A stretch of 64,000 nucleotides of DNA, from the NCBI RefSeq assembly GCF_016612865.1, contig NZ_JAENZZ010000002.1, positions 124,001 through 188,000 of the forward strand, given 5' to 3'. Below are positions 36,356 through 44,911 of the stretch, piece by piece. This DNA comes from Blastococcus sp. TML/M2B. Lineage in GTDB: Bacteria > Actinomycetota > Actinomycetes > Mycobacteriales > Geodermatophilaceae. The stretch's first letter is position 1; the number at the start of each line of letters is the position of its first letter. Made by a program: the position numbers and the translations under genes. Under the pieces are notes generated by a model. That model searched no databases and was not told the origin of the DNA. It saw nothing but the letters and a program-made list of their open reading frames with translations.

Positions 36356-37752
36356 CGCCGTCCCCCGGTGGCGCTTGCCCAGTGCTCCTGGCCGGGGCGG
36401 AGCCAGCCGGGATCGAAGCCGACCCGCACGTAGTCGGCCAGGTCGACCGGATCGTGCGCGGGCGTCGCCCGCCCATCCGGCCCGGCGGCGAAGACCTCCG
36501 TGACCGCCGGTCGCCCGCCCTCCCCCATGCCGTTGCACTCCACGACCTGGCTGACGAAGCGGTGCCGCTGCCCGCCGATCCACCGCTCGTCAACCGTGGT
36601 GATGTGCACGATGAGGTCGATCGCCGAGGCGCAGGACCGGTAGGCGTGCTCGGGGGTGACCGAGCCCCGGCCGCGCATGCACAGGTTGGCCAGTCGTTCG
36701 AAGGCGTGGTGGGCCGACCGGGCGTGCAGGGTGCAGGCCGAACCACCCTCGCCGGCCTCCATGACCTCGATCAGCGGCCAGGCCTCCTCGCCGCGGACCT
36801 CGCCCAGCCACACCCGGCTGACGTTCATCACCAGGGCGTGCTCGACGAGTTCGGTCAGGGTCACCTCCCCGAGGCGACGTCCGTCCGGGCCGCGCTCGCC
36901 GGTGCCCTCGCGCGCCTCGAACGGCACCACCCGAGGGTGGCGGTCGGGCAGCTCGTGCAGCAGCAGTTCGAAGTGCTTCTCGATCGTGGCCAGGTTCTCC
37001 TCGATCGGGAGTTCGTTGGCCAGCGCCCGCAGCAGCAGGGTCTTGCCGGCGCCCTGTCCGCCGGTGACCACGATGTTCTTCCGGGCCCGCACCGCAGCGC
37101 GCAGGAACTCGGCCAGCGGCTGGTCGATCGCGCGCAGCCCCACCATGTCGTCGAGGTCGACGTCGCGGATCCGGTGCCGCCGGATCACAAGCTGCGGGCG
37201 GGGCACGGTCTCGATCACCGCGGCCAGCCGGGAGCCGTCAGGGAGGCGCATGGTCAGCAGCGGGCTGGCCGTGGTCAGCGTGCGCTCGGCGCGGCCCAGC
37301 CGGGCGGCGATGTGCTGCAGCTGCCGGACCAGGTCCTCGTCGGAGTCGGCGATCGCGTCGACGCGGACGTCGCGGCCGTCGGCGTAGCCGATCCACACGT
37401 TGTCGAAGCCGTGCGCCTCGATGTTCTCGACCTGCGCATCGTCGACGTAGGGCTGCAGCCGGCCCAGCCCGAACTGGGCGGCGAACACGGCCTCGGCGAT
37501 CGCCAGCTCCTCGTCCGGGGACGGCACCGCCTGCCCCGCGCGCATGCGCTCTCGGACCAGCGCGTCCATGCCGTCCTGGATGAGCGTGCGAGCCAGCTCC
37601 TGCTCCGCGGCCGAACCCAGGGAAGGACGTCGCTTGAGCTCCTCGGCGAGCGCGGTCGCCGTCGTCTCGTGCAGTCGGCGCACCAACGGCCAGTCGACCT
37701 GCGGCCTGACGGCGGGCAGGGACCGCCCCAGGTCGAGCTGCTCAGCGGACAT
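36352..37752 (-). CDS. tadA: Tad pilus ATPase TadA/CpaF
   Basis: 466 residues. Seen: VVTGGQGAGKTLLLRALANE (Walker A, about 225-244), a Walker B region with RVWLGEVRGEEAWPLIEVM and the His box CTLHARSAHHAFERL, plus the N-terminal LGRLQPYVDDAQVENIEAHG block of the CpaF family. It hydrolyses ATP to power Flp pilus assembly at the cytoplasmic face. Overlaps the upstream gene by 11 bases. Confidence 0.92.
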   Translation of the reverse strand: MSAEQLDLGRSLPAVRPQVDWPLVRRLHETTATALAEELKRRPSLGSAAEQELARTLIQDGMDALVRERMRAGQAVPSPDEELAIAEAVFAAQFGLGRLQPYVDDAQVENIEAHGFDNVWIGYADGRDVRVDAIADSDEDLVRQLQHIAARLGRAERTLTTASPLLTMRLPDGSRLAAVIETVPRPQLVIRRHRIRDVDLDDMVGLRAIDQPLAEFLRAAVRARKNIVVTGGQGAGKTLLLRALANELPIEENLATIEKHFELLLHELPDRHPRVVPFEAREGTGERGPDGRRLGEVTLTELVEHALVMNVSRVWLGEVRGEEAWPLIEVMEAGEGGSACTLHARSAHHAFERLANLCMRGRGSVTPEHAYRSCASAIDLIVHITTVDERWIGGQRHRFVSQVVECNGMGEGGRPAVTEVFAAGPDGRATPAHDPVDLADYVRVGFDPGWLRPGQEHWASATGGRR

Positions 37753-38551
37753 GCTCGTGTCCGATCGGGTGCACCGGTGCGGGGACCTGGGCCGGCGGGC
37801 TGAGTATGGCCTCGTGCCGGGCGGCGAACTCTGCGACGCGGGCGGCGACCTCCCGCGCCCCTCTCAGCAGCGCCGATTGGTGGAAGGAGCGACCGGCCGG
37901 TACGCCGTCGCTGAGCACCGACGCTGCCTTGTCGTCGCGGGGCAGCGCGCCGAGGACCGGGATGCCGAGAGCGTCGCCGATCTCGCGCTCGCCGTAGGGC
38001 TCCCCTGCTGCGACGACGACCGCGGCGAGCGCACAGACACCCGCCCCCGATGCTGACTCGGCCTTCAACGCGGCGACCGCGTGGGTCGCGGCGCGCACGG
38101 CGCGCAGCGACGACCGGGACACGACGATCACGGCGGCCGCCCGCCGGACGGCGTCCCGGGGGAAGTGCTCGGCGCCGAGCCGGCCGCAGTCGGCCAGCGC
38201 GTCCGTCGTGCCGCCGTCGATCGCGGCGAGCGCCCCGGCCAGGCGGTGCCAGTCCACGTGCCGCGCGCCGATGGGGTCGGTCAGACCGGGCAGCAGCCGC
38301 ACCCGCGCGCCGGCGTCCAGTTGCAGCAGGTGCGCCTCCAGGTGCCGTGCCGGTCCGCCACGCCGCGCCGCCAGCTCCAGCTCGGCCAGCCCGCCTGCGG
38401 AGACTTCGCCGCGGCCGTAGCCGGCCAGGACGTCGCCGCCGGCCGGATCGAGCTCGGCGAGCACCGTGCGGCGGGGCCAGGACAGGGCGAGGGCGAGCGC
38501 GGCGGTGGTCACGCCGGGGGCTCCCTTGGCCGAGGTCATCGCGATCAGCAC
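37742..38551 (-). CDS. CpaE/MinD-like ATPase of the Tad locus
   Basis: 269 residues from GTG 38551 (10 bases after the previous stop, weak ribosome site GGGGAG). Seen: MTSAKGAPGVTTAALALALS, a Walker A-like loop KGAPGVTT that keeps the first Lys but lacks the canonical second Lys; VLAELDPAGGDVLAGYG; and DALADCGRLG in the Walker B place. CpaE/TadZ proteins localise the Tad machine at the pole. The altered loop parallels the other ParA-like protein at 27003. Confidence 0.75.
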   Translation of the reverse strand: MLIAMTSAKGAPGVTTAALALALSWPRRTVLAELDPAGGDVLAGYGRGEVSAGGLAELELAARRGGPARHLEAHLLQLDAGARVRLLPGLTDPIGARHVDWHRLAGALAAIDGGTTDALADCGRLGAEHFPRDAVRRAAAVIVVSRSSLRAVRAATHAVAALKAESASGAGVCALAAVVVAAGEPYGEREIGDALGIPVLGALPRDDKAASVLSDGVPAGRSFHQSALLRGAREVAARVAEFAARHEAILSPPAQVPAPVHPIGHEHVR

Positions 38552-38561
38552 GGTGGGTCGC

Positions 38562-39248
38562 CTACTCCCCTGCGACCACGACGAGAGCGACCAGCCCGGC
38601 GGCTGCGCGGGCTGCCACGTCTGGGCCGTCGGCTTCGTCGACGAGGACGTCGACGACACGCCGCCCGTCCGTGCCCGGCTCCCCTGCGCGGACGACGGTG
38701 GCCGCCACGGTGACCGAAGAAGCGGTGGGTGCCGCCTGACCTTCGGTCGGCAGAGGCACCAGCAGCACGTCGTCCCCCGGTCGCAGCGGCGTGCCCGGAA
38801 GCTGCACGGCCGGCAGTCCGATGCCGACGAGTTGTTGACCGGGCGGAGGAAGCCGCTGATCGGTGGTCGCGTCGCGGGTGAGGAGTGTTCCGGGTAGGAG
38901 GTCTGCTGTTGCTGTTCGGCCGATGACCCGCTCGCGGTCGGTGTACGGGACCGGGGACAGGGCCGGGTCGGCGGCGATGCGTGCCTCCACGAGATCGGCA
39001 GCGGTGATCGTCTGCCCCCAGGCGACCGGCTGAGCGACGGCGATCACCGACGTCGTCTGGCCGAGCGAGGTGGCGAGGTAGGCGGCACCGAGTGCACCGA
39101 GCACGACCATGGCGACCGCCAGGGCCAGCAGGGCGGGGCGCCGGCGGCGTCGTGGTGGCGGGAGCACCGGAGCCTGGGGCAGTGGTGGGGGCACCCAGCC
39201 GTTGCCCTCGACGACGTCGTCGGTGGGGGCTGTCCGCATCCTGGCCAT
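38562..39248 (-). CDS. SAF-domain pilus assembly protein (CpaB/RcpC-like)
   Basis: 228 residues. ATG 39248 overlaps the upstream stop by one base. Seen: proline-rich basic N-terminus, one membrane segment (about 38-62), then a SAF domain with AWGQTITAADLVEARIAA, DRERVIGRTATADLLPGTLL and RPGDDVLLVPL. RcpC/CpaB proteins are periplasmic or outer parts of Tad systems. Gram-positive versions are usually short like this one. Confidence 0.8.
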   Translation of the reverse strand: MARMRTAPTDDVVEGNGWVPPPLPQAPVLPPPRRRRRPALLALAVAMVVLGALGAAYLATSLGQTTSVIAVAQPVAWGQTITAADLVEARIAADPALSPVPYTDRERVIGRTATADLLPGTLLTRDATTDQRLPPPGQQLVGIGLPAVQLPGTPLRPGDDVLLVPLPTEGQAAPTASSVTVAATVVRAGEPGTDGRRVVDVLVDEADGPDVAARAAAGLVALVVVAGE

Positions 39249-40191
39249 CAGCGCTCCTCGGCCTGGTTGAGCACGTGGAGCTCGCCGACGAAGAGCTCGC
39301 CGGTCGAGGACAGCTGCACCGTTTCGGTGCCGGTGCGACCTCCACCGGACCAGGTGACCGTCCACGTGGTCGTAGCGGTGATCGGCCACGGTCCGCCGCC
39401 GGGCACGTGGTTGGCCGATGCGCGGTCATAGGTGTGGCCGCAGTCCGGGGAGGGGCCGTCGGCACCCGGGGAGTGAGGCGTTCCGAGGCCGCAGGTGACG
39501 GTGGCGTCCCGTCGCCCATGTCCCAGGCGATGCGGGAGACCACGCCGGTCGCTTCGACGGCGACCGGCCCTTCGGTAGCGGAGCGCGTGATGGGTCCGGA
39601 GACGTTCTCCGCGCGATCGGTCCACATCCACATCGGGAGGCCGACCAGTCCGCTGGCCGACGCCTGCGGGGGTGCGGTGCGCAGTAGCGGCGGCTGCAGT
39701 TGCATGGCGGCGATGGCGCGCTGTGCGAGGACCTCGGGGTCGATGACTGCGGCCGGTGGCCCGCGACGCCAGGCGATCCCGGTGGCCGTGGAACCGAGCG
39801 AGCCGCCGTCCGCCGCACCGCAGTTGGCGATGTAGAGGGCACCGCCGTCCCCTGGCGTATGCCCTTCCCACAGCGGCGAGCCGGGAGGGGGTTGGGGGTC
39901 CATCAGCTTGAGGTAGCAGCCGCTGGATGACTCATACCAGCCAAGGTTGTCCTGGTAGCAGGGCACCGCAGCACCGTTCGACGAGGTGCACTCGGACGGT
40001 GCCGGCGCCGCAGCCCGGGCGGGGACGGTGGAGGGCGAACTGGGCACGGCCGGCCGGATGTCCTCGATGTAGCAGAAGCCGGAGGGCAGGCAGATCTCCT
40101 GGGGCGCGGCGGTGGCGACCGCGGCCGGGACCTGGAGGAGGACGGTCGCCAGGACGCCGGCGGCCGCACGCGCCCAGGAATGGGTCAGCAC
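39248..40191 (-). CDS. Secreted PKD-like protein of the Tad locus; frameshifted
   Basis: About 314 residues after correction. GTG 40191 gives a signal peptide (about 1-28, AGVLATVLLQVPAAVATAA). The first part is Cys-containing and Pro-rich; then RIAWDMGDGT, a PKD-type turn. At about 39505 one base appears to be missing: adding it gives DGTATVTCGLGTPHSPGAD and continues through WTVTWSGGGRTGTETVQLSS to the end at 39248, overlapping the SAF gene by one base. Without it the frame becomes basic nonsense. PKD domains are surface protein-interaction folds; a secreted or cell-wall partner of the pilus is likely. Confidence 0.7.
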
Positions 40192-40857
40192 GTCTCGTCC
40201 TGCACGTCGACGGTGGCGACCAACCAGCGGTCCTCGGGTGGCGGGTAGAAGACAACCGTGGCAACGGCGACGTGCGGCGGTCGATCGACGCTCACGACGT
40301 CACCAGTGGCCTTGACCGTGGCCGGGAAGTCTCGGGTGTCGACGCAGTCCTGGATCGTGACTGTGCGGAGGGTTCCGTCTGTGCCACCAGCAAGGTCGAC
40401 AGCGAAGACGTCGGGCGTGTGGATCACCTCGCCGGTGTGGGCGATACCGCGATCCCGGAGAGCCGAGATCTCGAGCAGCTCGGCGGACCGATAGGGGTCT
40501 GCGGTACAGCTGCGCGTAGGCCGGCAGCCAGTCCTGCGTCGGGTCGCGGCGCGCATCCTGGACCAGCCGAGTCACATCCCGGTAGACGGCCATCGCCGCG
40601 TCGGCGGCCGCCGCCTCGTCAGGGTTCATCGACGGGCCCGAGCTGGTGGACGCCGCACTGGTCTCGGAGGCCGATGCCTGGGGCGAGGTCTGCTCCGTGG
40701 CTTCCCCGTCCGTTCCGCATGCGGCGAGTGCCAGCACCGACGCGAGAGCGACGATGCGGCCCCGTACCCCATCGACCGCCCGCGAAGCGGTGCCGTGCAG
40801 CGCGGCCGGCGAGCTCGCCGGTCCAGTCTCCAGGACCGCGCCGAGGCCAGCCGCCAT
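40185..40857 (-). CDS. Putative lipoprotein of the Tad locus; frameshifted
   Basis: Starts at ATG 40857 or further upstream (40926). Seen: a hydrophobic stretch IVALASVLALAACG with a lipobox LAAC, then a Ser/Thr/Ala-rich linker. At 40503-40504 one extra base splits the frame; removing it joins PAYAQLY to ADPYRSAELLEISALRDRG and continues to DVQDETC at 40185. About 223 residues. The outer domain looks like a small alpha/beta fold. First gene of the Tad operon, downstream of the phased repeats at 40954. No enzymatic motif seen. Confidence 0.65.
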
Positions 40858-40953
40858 CGCACAACGCGACTCTGACCTGCGGATCACGGGCGCCTCCCGG
40901 ACGAGGTTGCGGGAAATTACCACCAAAGACCGTCAGAAGGGAAAGCCCCAGAT

Positions 40954-40981
40954 CTCCAGTAATCCTCCGGTCAACCTCCAG
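40954..40981 (-). promoter_or_regulatory. Three phased CTCCRG repeats upstream of the Tad operon
   Basis: CTCCAG at 40954, CTCCGG at 40965 and CTCCAG at 40976: exact 11-bp steps. The block reads TACTGGAGA on the coding strand and matches the element at 28000-28023 at 19 of 24 positions. It overlaps the 3' end of the XRE gene and lies about 100 bp (28 bp if the upstream start is used) before the Tad lipoprotein gene. Confidence 0.6.
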
Positions 40982-41423
40982 TTGACGCCAAGGGCGCGTG
41001 GTCACGGCGCGCGCGACGGATCGCGGCCTGGACGCGGGACTCGTCCACACCCAGCAATCCGGCCACGGCATGGACGGCGTCCGCCGTCGGCTCGGTACCG
41101 GGCCTGCCGTCCTCCAGTCGCACGTACGTCATGACGGACACCCCCGGTGCGCCCATCTCGTTCGTCGCCAGGCCGGCCGCCAGCCGGAGCGCCGCCAGCG
41201 GTGGATCGTCGGGATCGACGTCGAGCAGGTGCAGCGGATCGATTCCCACCGCGGCGGCCAGTCGGGGCACGAAGCGGGGCCGCGGACGCTCCAGGCCTAG
41301 CTCCCACACGCGGACTCTTGCGGGGCTCGACAGCTCGAGGCGTTCGGCGAGGTCGTCCCGGCTCAATCCCGCGGACTCCCGGGCGGCCTGCAGGCGATCG
41401 CCTCGAAGCAGCGGCCGCGCCAC
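40971..41423 (-). CDS. XRE-family transcriptional regulator
   Basis: 150 residues. Seen: an HTH at about 8-65, GDRLQAARESAGLSRDDLAE then LELSSPARVRVWELGLERP, and a second helical unit (about 75-140) with LATNEMGAPGVSVMTYVRLE and AVAGLLGVDESRVQAAIRR that resembles another HTH. It is on the same strand as, and directly upstream of, the Tad operon. It is a good candidate to bind the ACTGGAGA repeats that lie at its own 3' end, upstream of the transfer operon and upstream of the relaxase. That pairing is inferred from location. Confidence 0.8.
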   Translation of the reverse strand: MARPLLRGDRLQAARESAGLSRDDLAERLELSSPARVRVWELGLERPRPRFVPRLAAAVGIDPLHLLDVDPDDPPLAALRLAAGLATNEMGAPGVSVMTYVRLEDGRPGTEPTADAVHAVAGLLGVDESRVQAAIRRARRDHAPLASTGG

Positions 41424-41617
41424 GGCAGCCCCCCATCACTCGTTCGGTGGACACCCGTTCGTGGCGTAGGACCCTAGCGCTCACCGTCCGCCTCGGTCGC
41501 ACGACACCTCATCGTCCGGCGCGGGGTACGCGGCCGACGAGCGTTCGAGCGCCAGGGCTGACCTTTGAGCAACCGTGGCGGCGGAGGGGGTCCGGTCCCC
41601 TGACGGCTTTCCATTCA

Positions 41618-41634
41618 CTGGAGAACGTCTCCAG
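41618..41634. promoter_or_regulatory. Perfect palindrome CTGGAGA-N3-TCTCCAG
   Basis: A 17-bp inverted repeat with 7-bp arms, using the same CTGGAGA core as the phased sites. It lies about 195 bp upstream of the XRE gene start and could be its operator, or a leftover inside the integrase relic that follows. Confidence 0.4.
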
Positions 41635-41689
41635 GCTTACAGCGGGCTGCGCAAGCCTCCTGGCACAGGGCTGGGAAGGCCCGGAGGAC

Positions 41690-41870
41690 GGCCGGACCAT
41701 TACCCCGGAGCTCCCGCGCGGCAGCCGAGGGCGCCTGCACCGTCGTGGCAGAGCATCGAGACGAGGTCTCAGCGACTGCAGGAAGACCGGGTTGGTCTTC
41801 GTAGCGCCCAGGGGTTGGCCGATCCGGCGGAACAACGTTTCCGCACGGGTTCGGCCACCTCATCGGGCGG
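41690..41870 (+). pseudogene. Relic of a tyrosine recombinase (integrase)
   Basis: Two adjacent frames together recall an integrase catalytic region: ACTVVAEHRDEVSATAG in one frame, then TGLVFVAPRGWPIRRNN and VSARVRP in the next. The second piece matches the LVFxxPRGGPxRRxNFxxRV stretch that precedes the catalytic His/Arg in many phage and ICE integrases. A frameshift separates them and the C-terminal Arg and Tyr parts are gone. It marks former site-specific integration near this end of the element. Confidence 0.5.
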
Positions 41871-41911
41871 TGGCCGTCGCTGGCGCCCGGCTTCCGAGGG
41901 GCCGTGACGGG

Positions 41912-42764
41912 TCACTCGCTCAGTGCGGTCACGAAAGTGAGCAGCGCCGCGTAGAGGGTGAGGCCGGTGAGGAACCAGCCGAAGCTGGACCTGCGGGTCG
42001 AGGGCAGCTCTTCCTTGAAGACGTTGAGCAGGATGGAGCCGCCCAGCAGAGCGGTGAGCAGCGCGACGACGAGGGTGCTGGACGGCGCGAACAGTGCCGC
42101 GACGGCCCAGCCGCCCAGGAGGGCAGCGGCCAGTGCCAGGCGTCCGCGGGCGGTGAACCGGGTCGGGTAGTGCTCCTCCAGGCCGCGGTCGGTGAGCACG
42201 AAGTGCAGGCCCATGGCGATGGTGAACAGGACTGCAAAGGCGATTCCGGTGCGGAGCCGGAGCGCCATCGTGTACGTGATCAGGGCGTTGTAGACCATGA
42301 ACGAGGAGAGGTGGAGCAGGTACACGCCGCGGCTGGGCTCCGTCCCCGGATCGCGGTCGTCCTTCGTCGCCGTGCCGCCCTCCGGCGAGCCGGCGCCACC
42401 GCTGCTCCGTGAGACGGCGTGGACGGGCGCTGCGCGGTGCTGGCGATCGGCCAGTCGTTCCAGCCCGTAGAAGACGGTGAAGCCGAACAGCGCCACGAGG
42501 AAGATGACCGAGGTCCATCAGCGGTGTGGGCCGCACGACGTCGGACAGCGCCTCTCCGATGGCTTCGTTGCCCTCGGCGATCTCGGGCAGGAGGTGCAGG
42601 AACACGTAGGCCACGGCGAGCCCACCGGCGAAGGAGCCGGTGGCCCGTTCCGGGACGAGGGGGAGCTTGCGGATCCGCGGGGCTGCCAGGTGCAGCGCGG
42701 CGAGTGCCAGGGCGATCAGGAAGGCGCCGATCACGCTCTGCCCGGTGGTCAGCTCGACGTCCAC
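41912..42764 (-). CDS. ZIP-like polytopic membrane protein; frameshifted
   Basis: About 283 residues after correction. GTG 42764. Seen in frame 1: SVIGAFLIALALAALHLAAP and GGLAVAYVFLHLLPEIAEGN; at 42508-42509 one extra base breaks the frame; removing it gives LMDLVIFLVALFGFTVFYGL and continues through SFMVYNALITYTMALRLRTG to LTFVTALSE at 41912. Eight or so hydrophobic segments. The VFLHLLPE motif resembles the metal-binding helix of ZIP divalent-metal permeases, but the family match is loose. It diverges from the YjzC-like gene. Confidence 0.6.
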
Positions 42765-43012
42765 AGCACATCCGTCCTGAGTCGCAGGTCGCGCGGCCGA
42801 CGTCGCCGCCCACGCCCCCGGTGGAGCGCCACACGGACAACGGGTCCACCGGCAGGCGCCCCACTCATGCCCGGGCAACCGCCGACTACTCCCGCTCCAG
42901 CACGGACGGCCTCTGATCAGCGTGCCGGCATGCATGGCGGCGCACTGTGCGTGCTGCGGCTGATCCGTTCGTCCCGCCGAGTGCAGGGCCCGCTACCGGG
43001 TACCGGTCGCGG

Positions 43013-43201
43013 ATGGCACTTGACGAGGACACTTTCCACCCCGGTCAGATGGTTCCCCGCAGCGGGATTTACCGCTGTTCGGAGGGACACGGCGACCATG
43101 CCTACGAGTCCACCGACGTCAAGGGGCACCGCTTCCCGCCGCTGCCGGACGGGTGCCGTGGAGAGGGCTGGCGGCTGGAGCGGGCGGCCGATCACCACTG
43201 A
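43013..43201 (+). CDS. YjzC-like small protein, 62 aa
   Basis: ATG 43013. Seen: FHPGQMVPRSGIYRCSEG and GHRFPPLPDGCRGEGW. The pattern F-x-(P/T)G-x3-P-x-SGIY and FPPLP matches the YjzC family of small uncharacterised bacterial proteins, which often have Cys or His near both ends. Possibly metal binding (H, C and H residues cluster). No clear ribosome site; may be leaderless. Confidence 0.6.
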   Translation: MALDEDTFHPGQMVPRSGIYRCSEGHGDHAYESTDVKGHRFPPLPDGCRGEGWRLERAADHH

Positions 43202-43494
43202 GGCCCAGCCAGCCGCCTCTCGTCGTCACGAGGCTGGGCCGACACCCCGCCGGCTCAGTGCCCACCCCTCAGTTGTCAGACCGGGTGGTGCGTGCTCCGC
43301 CGGGCGATGCACGCACGAGCCTCCACCCGTCGGCCGCTCAGTTCAGAGACGACTGCATGCGTACCCCGTCCCTCACAGCGGGGCCTGCCGGTCGCCAGTC
43401 GGGCGCACGGAGGGGCCTGGATGGCCTGAGAGGGTCATGCTTGGACATGGCCTAGCTGAGTAGCAGCACATCGGCGCACGACCGCCTCGCCGCG
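43202..43494. other. Gap without a recognised gene
   Basis: 293 bases between the convergent YjzC-like gene and the methyltransferase-like gene. No gene or clear terminator found. Confidence 0.4.
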
Positions 43495-43968
43495 TCACTT
43501 GCGGGACCGGCGCATGGCCGGGATGAAGCGGGGGGTCGTCGCGGCGTATGACGGGTAATCCGGAAAGCGAGTGCTCATGAGGCGCTCCTCCCATCGTGCC
43601 TTGGCGGCCAGGAGCAGCGTGAGTGCGACCGCCGGAGCAACCCGACGACGGCCTGCGGTCAGGAGTCGACCGGCGCCCAAGAGGAGTAGGCCGCTGTAGA
43701 TCGGATGCCGCACTCGCCCGAACATTCCATCGCGCCGAAGCTGCGCTTGCGTTGAAGGCAGCGGAGAGGGAGTGAGCGCCGGTCCCAAGCCGGCCGCGGC
43801 CACCCCTGCTATGACGAGTCCCGCCCCACTCATGACGCGACCGATCCACCGGAGGGTCCGTGGGTGGGGAGGCGGGCGGACGGGCCACGCGAGCCCAGTG
43901 AGCAGAATCGCTTGGGCGCTGACCGCCGCGACTGCCGTGCACGGTTGATGCCTTGAACGCTGGTCCAT
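43495..43968 (-). CDS. Isoprenylcysteine carboxyl methyltransferase-like membrane protein
   Basis: 157 residues from ATG 43968, with GGGGAGGGG 8 bases upstream. Seen: several hydrophobic segments and the block VRHPIYSGLLLLGAGRLLTA, then EERLMSTRFPDYPSYAATTP ending RFIPAMRR. RHPxYxG...EExxLxxxFPxYxxYxxxTxRFIP is the conserved core of ICMT/PEMT-like membrane methyltransferases. Bacterial relatives have unknown substrates, sometimes near metal or sulfur resistance genes as here. Single gene. Confidence 0.75.
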   Translation of the reverse strand: MDQRSRHQPCTAVAAVSAQAILLTGLAWPVRPPPHPRTLRWIGRVMSGAGLVIAGVAAAGLGPALTPSPLPSTQAQLRRDGMFGRVRHPIYSGLLLLGAGRLLTAGRRRVAPAVALTLLLAAKARWEERLMSTRFPDYPSYAATTPRFIPAMRRSRK

Positions 43969-44229
43969 CGTCGACCCCTCCCCTCAGCCGCTCATCCCAC
44001 CTCACGAGTCGGCGCGTGGCGAACCGGTCCCCCCAACGACGACCGGTCTCGAAACCGGTGCCGCGAAACATCCACCGGCTCGACAGGGAACCTCTCGAGA
44101 CCCGGCTACCTGTTCGCCCTGAAGAGGGCTCGCGGTTCCGCCCACAGGCATACCCATGGACACGCACCGGTCAGCCCACGGCGAGGTTCGTATCGCGGAG
44201 GCGCTGAGCCGCCGCAAGGCCGGTTGCCG

Positions 44230-44245
44230 ATACCCCCCGGGGTAT
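44230..44245. promoter_or_regulatory. CsoR-type operator ATACCCC-N2-GGGGTAT
   Basis: A perfect inverted repeat (7-bp arms, 2-bp centre) of the kind bound by CsoR/CstR repressors. It covers the likely promoter: TATGTA follows at 44243-44248 in a good -10 position for a transcript that begins at or just before GTG 44259. An imperfect copy (ATACCCC) lies at 44877 before the persulfide dioxygenase gene. Confidence 0.7.
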
Positions 44246-44258
44246 GTACGGTAGTGCC

Positions 44259-44525
44259 GTGGACATCCCCCAGGGCGAACTCGCCGACGTCGTCAAGCGC
44301 CTTAAGCGCATCGAGGGCCAGATCGGCGGCATCGTCCGCATGATCGAGGACGGCCGGGACTGCTCCGCCGTCGTCACCCAGCTCGCCGCCGCCTCCAAGG
44401 CGCTGAACAAGGCTGGCTTCGCCGTCGTCTCCACCGGGATGCGCTTCTGCTCGACCAACGAGGACAGCGAGACCCGCGAGATCGACCTGCGCGAGCTCGA
44501 GCGCCTCTTCCTCTCCCTCGCCTGA
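44259..44525 (+). CDS. CsoR/CstR-family repressor, likely persulfide-responsive
   Basis: 88 residues from GTG 44259; ATG 44244 lies inside the operator and is less likely. Seen: LADVVKRLKRIEGQIGGIVR then RDCSAVVTQLAAASKALNK and STGMRFC. The two Cys positions of CsoR proteins are present, but the copper-ligand His between them is replaced (sequence STGMRFC instead of DEHxxxC). CstR persulfide sensors likewise have the two Cys without the His. The downstream rhodanese and persulfide dioxygenase genes agree with persulfide sensing. Binding to the ATACCCC palindrome just upstream would give autoregulation. Confidence 0.85.
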   Translation: MDIPQGELADVVKRLKRIEGQIGGIVRMIEDGRDCSAVVTQLAAASKALNKAGFAVVSTGMRFCSTNEDSETREIDLRELERLFLSLA

Positions 44526-44546
44526 CCAATCTTTCTTGGAGTCACG

Positions 44547-44852
44547 ATGACCCAGCAGATTCCCCAGCTCACTCCAGCTCAGGCCGCCGACCGCACCGAG
44601 GCGGTTCTGCTCGACGTGCGGGAGGCCGCCGAACTGGCCGAGGGCCGGATCGCCGGCAGCACCCACATCCCGCTGGGCCAGCTGCCCGCCCGCGTCTTCG
44701 AGCTCGACCGGGCCCGCCCAGTCATCACTGATTGCCGTAGCGGCGGGCGCAGCTCCCAGGCCGCGAAGTTCCTGGCAGGCCAGGGCTACGACGTCGCCAA
44801 CCTCGACGGGGGCATGACGCAGTGGATCGCCGAGGGTCGCCCCACCGCCTGA
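44547..44852 (+). CDS. Single-domain rhodanese
   Basis: 101 residues; begins MTQQIPQLTPAQAADRTEAV. Seen: LLDVREAAELAEGRIAGSTH and the active-site loop VITDCRSGGRSSQAAKFL with catalytic Cys at about residue 64. Transfers sulfane sulfur from persulfides to an acceptor. It lies 22 bases after the repressor gene and before the dioxygenase, so the three form a sulfide-oxidation set. Confidence 0.88.
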   Translation: MTQQIPQLTPAQAADRTEAVLLDVREAAELAEGRIAGSTHIPLGQLPARVFELDRARPVITDCRSGGRSSQAAKFLAGQGYDVANLDGGMTQWIAEGRPTA

Positions 44853-44911
44853 CGTCGTCTCCTATTTGCCACGCAGATACCCCTGCCCCGTACCGTACTG
44901 AGGAGCCTTCC

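Noticed and set aside
44877..44893. Second CsoR operator before the persulfide dioxygenase gene
   Set aside because: Only the left half (ATACCCC) is good; the right half does not match, so it is noted but not listed as a site.
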